From Clostridia bacterium (GTDB lineage: Bacteria; Bacillota; Clostridia; Lachnospirales; CAG-274), in assembly GCA_030536675.1 (NCBI GenBank), contig JAUNPM010000107.1:1-5851 (forward strand): a stretch of DNA of 5,851 nucleotides, in the 5' to 3' direction. The position numbers were made by a program, and so were the translations under genes. This document shows positions 5,794 through 5,851 of the stretch, in pieces; position 1 is the stretch's first letter, and each line of letters begins with the position of its first letter. The notes beneath the pieces are model-generated. The model was not told the DNA's origin, did no database searches, and saw only the letters and a list, made by a program, of their open reading frames with translations.

Positions 5794-5851
5794 TAATATG
5801 CCTTTAATTAAAGTTGAAAATCTTGTTAAGAGATTCGGTGAAACTACTGCT
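5783..5851 (+). CDS. ABC transporter ATP-binding protein, N-terminal fragment (module 2)
   Basis: Only 23 codons are in the window and the frame is still open at the right edge. The residues (start)KDNNMPLIKVENLVKRFGETTA match the first strand and aromatic A-loop of amino acid ABC ATPases. IKVENLVKRFG aligns with IEAVNVKKSFG of the module 1 ATPase. The preferred start is GTG at 5783, 11 bases inside the permease gene and served by AAAGGAGG at 5765-5772. ATG at 5798 is in the same frame but is too far from that site. Position after SBP and permease genes supports a role as the second importer's motor. Walker A and all later motifs lie outside the window. Confidence 0.8.
   Translation, partial: MKDNNMPLIKVENLVKRFGETTA

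Overview
The window is AT-rich (roughly 27-47% G+C in 60-base lines I counted) with strong AGGAGG-type ribosome binding sites, sigma-A-type promoters, Gram-positive lipoprotein signals and an S-layer-homology (SLH) surface protein. Together these point to a low-G+C Bacillota, most likely an anaerobe of class Clostridia. I cannot name a genus from the sequence alone. All real genes are on the + strand.

Region 1 (1-1478) is the 3' part of a gene for a secreted SLH-domain protein; its start and most of its signal peptide lie upstream of the window. Region 2 (1479-1681) is a regulatory gap with a near-consensus extended -10 promoter. Alternating copies of TAAAGT/ACTTTA flank the -35 and look like operator half-sites.

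Region 3 (1682-3988) is a complete three-gene ABC importer of the polar amino acid uptake family (PAAT): lipoprotein substrate-binding protein, permease, ATPase. An intrinsic terminator sits between the binding-protein gene and the permease gene. Region 4 (3989-4114) holds a hairpin just after the ATPase stop, then a second promoter of the same design. Region 5 (4115-5851, running off the edge) is a second PAAT module in the same order: lipoprotein, permease, and the first 23 codons of a second ATPase, which starts at a GTG inside the end of the permease gene. A hairpin again separates the binding-protein gene from the permease gene.

In each module the lipidated binding protein should capture an amino acid outside the membrane and deliver it to a permease dimer driven by two ATPase subunits. 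The two binding proteins differ at ligand-contact positions and the two permeases differ in length (215 versus 259 residues), so the modules are paralogous but probably have different substrates. The substrates cannot be fixed from sequence reading.

I found no evidence of an undescribed system. There are no phage, IS, CRISPR, toxin-antitoxin or RNA genes. The most interesting features are regulatory: the operator-like repeats at the first promoter, the matched architecture of the two promoters, and the hairpins at module joints.
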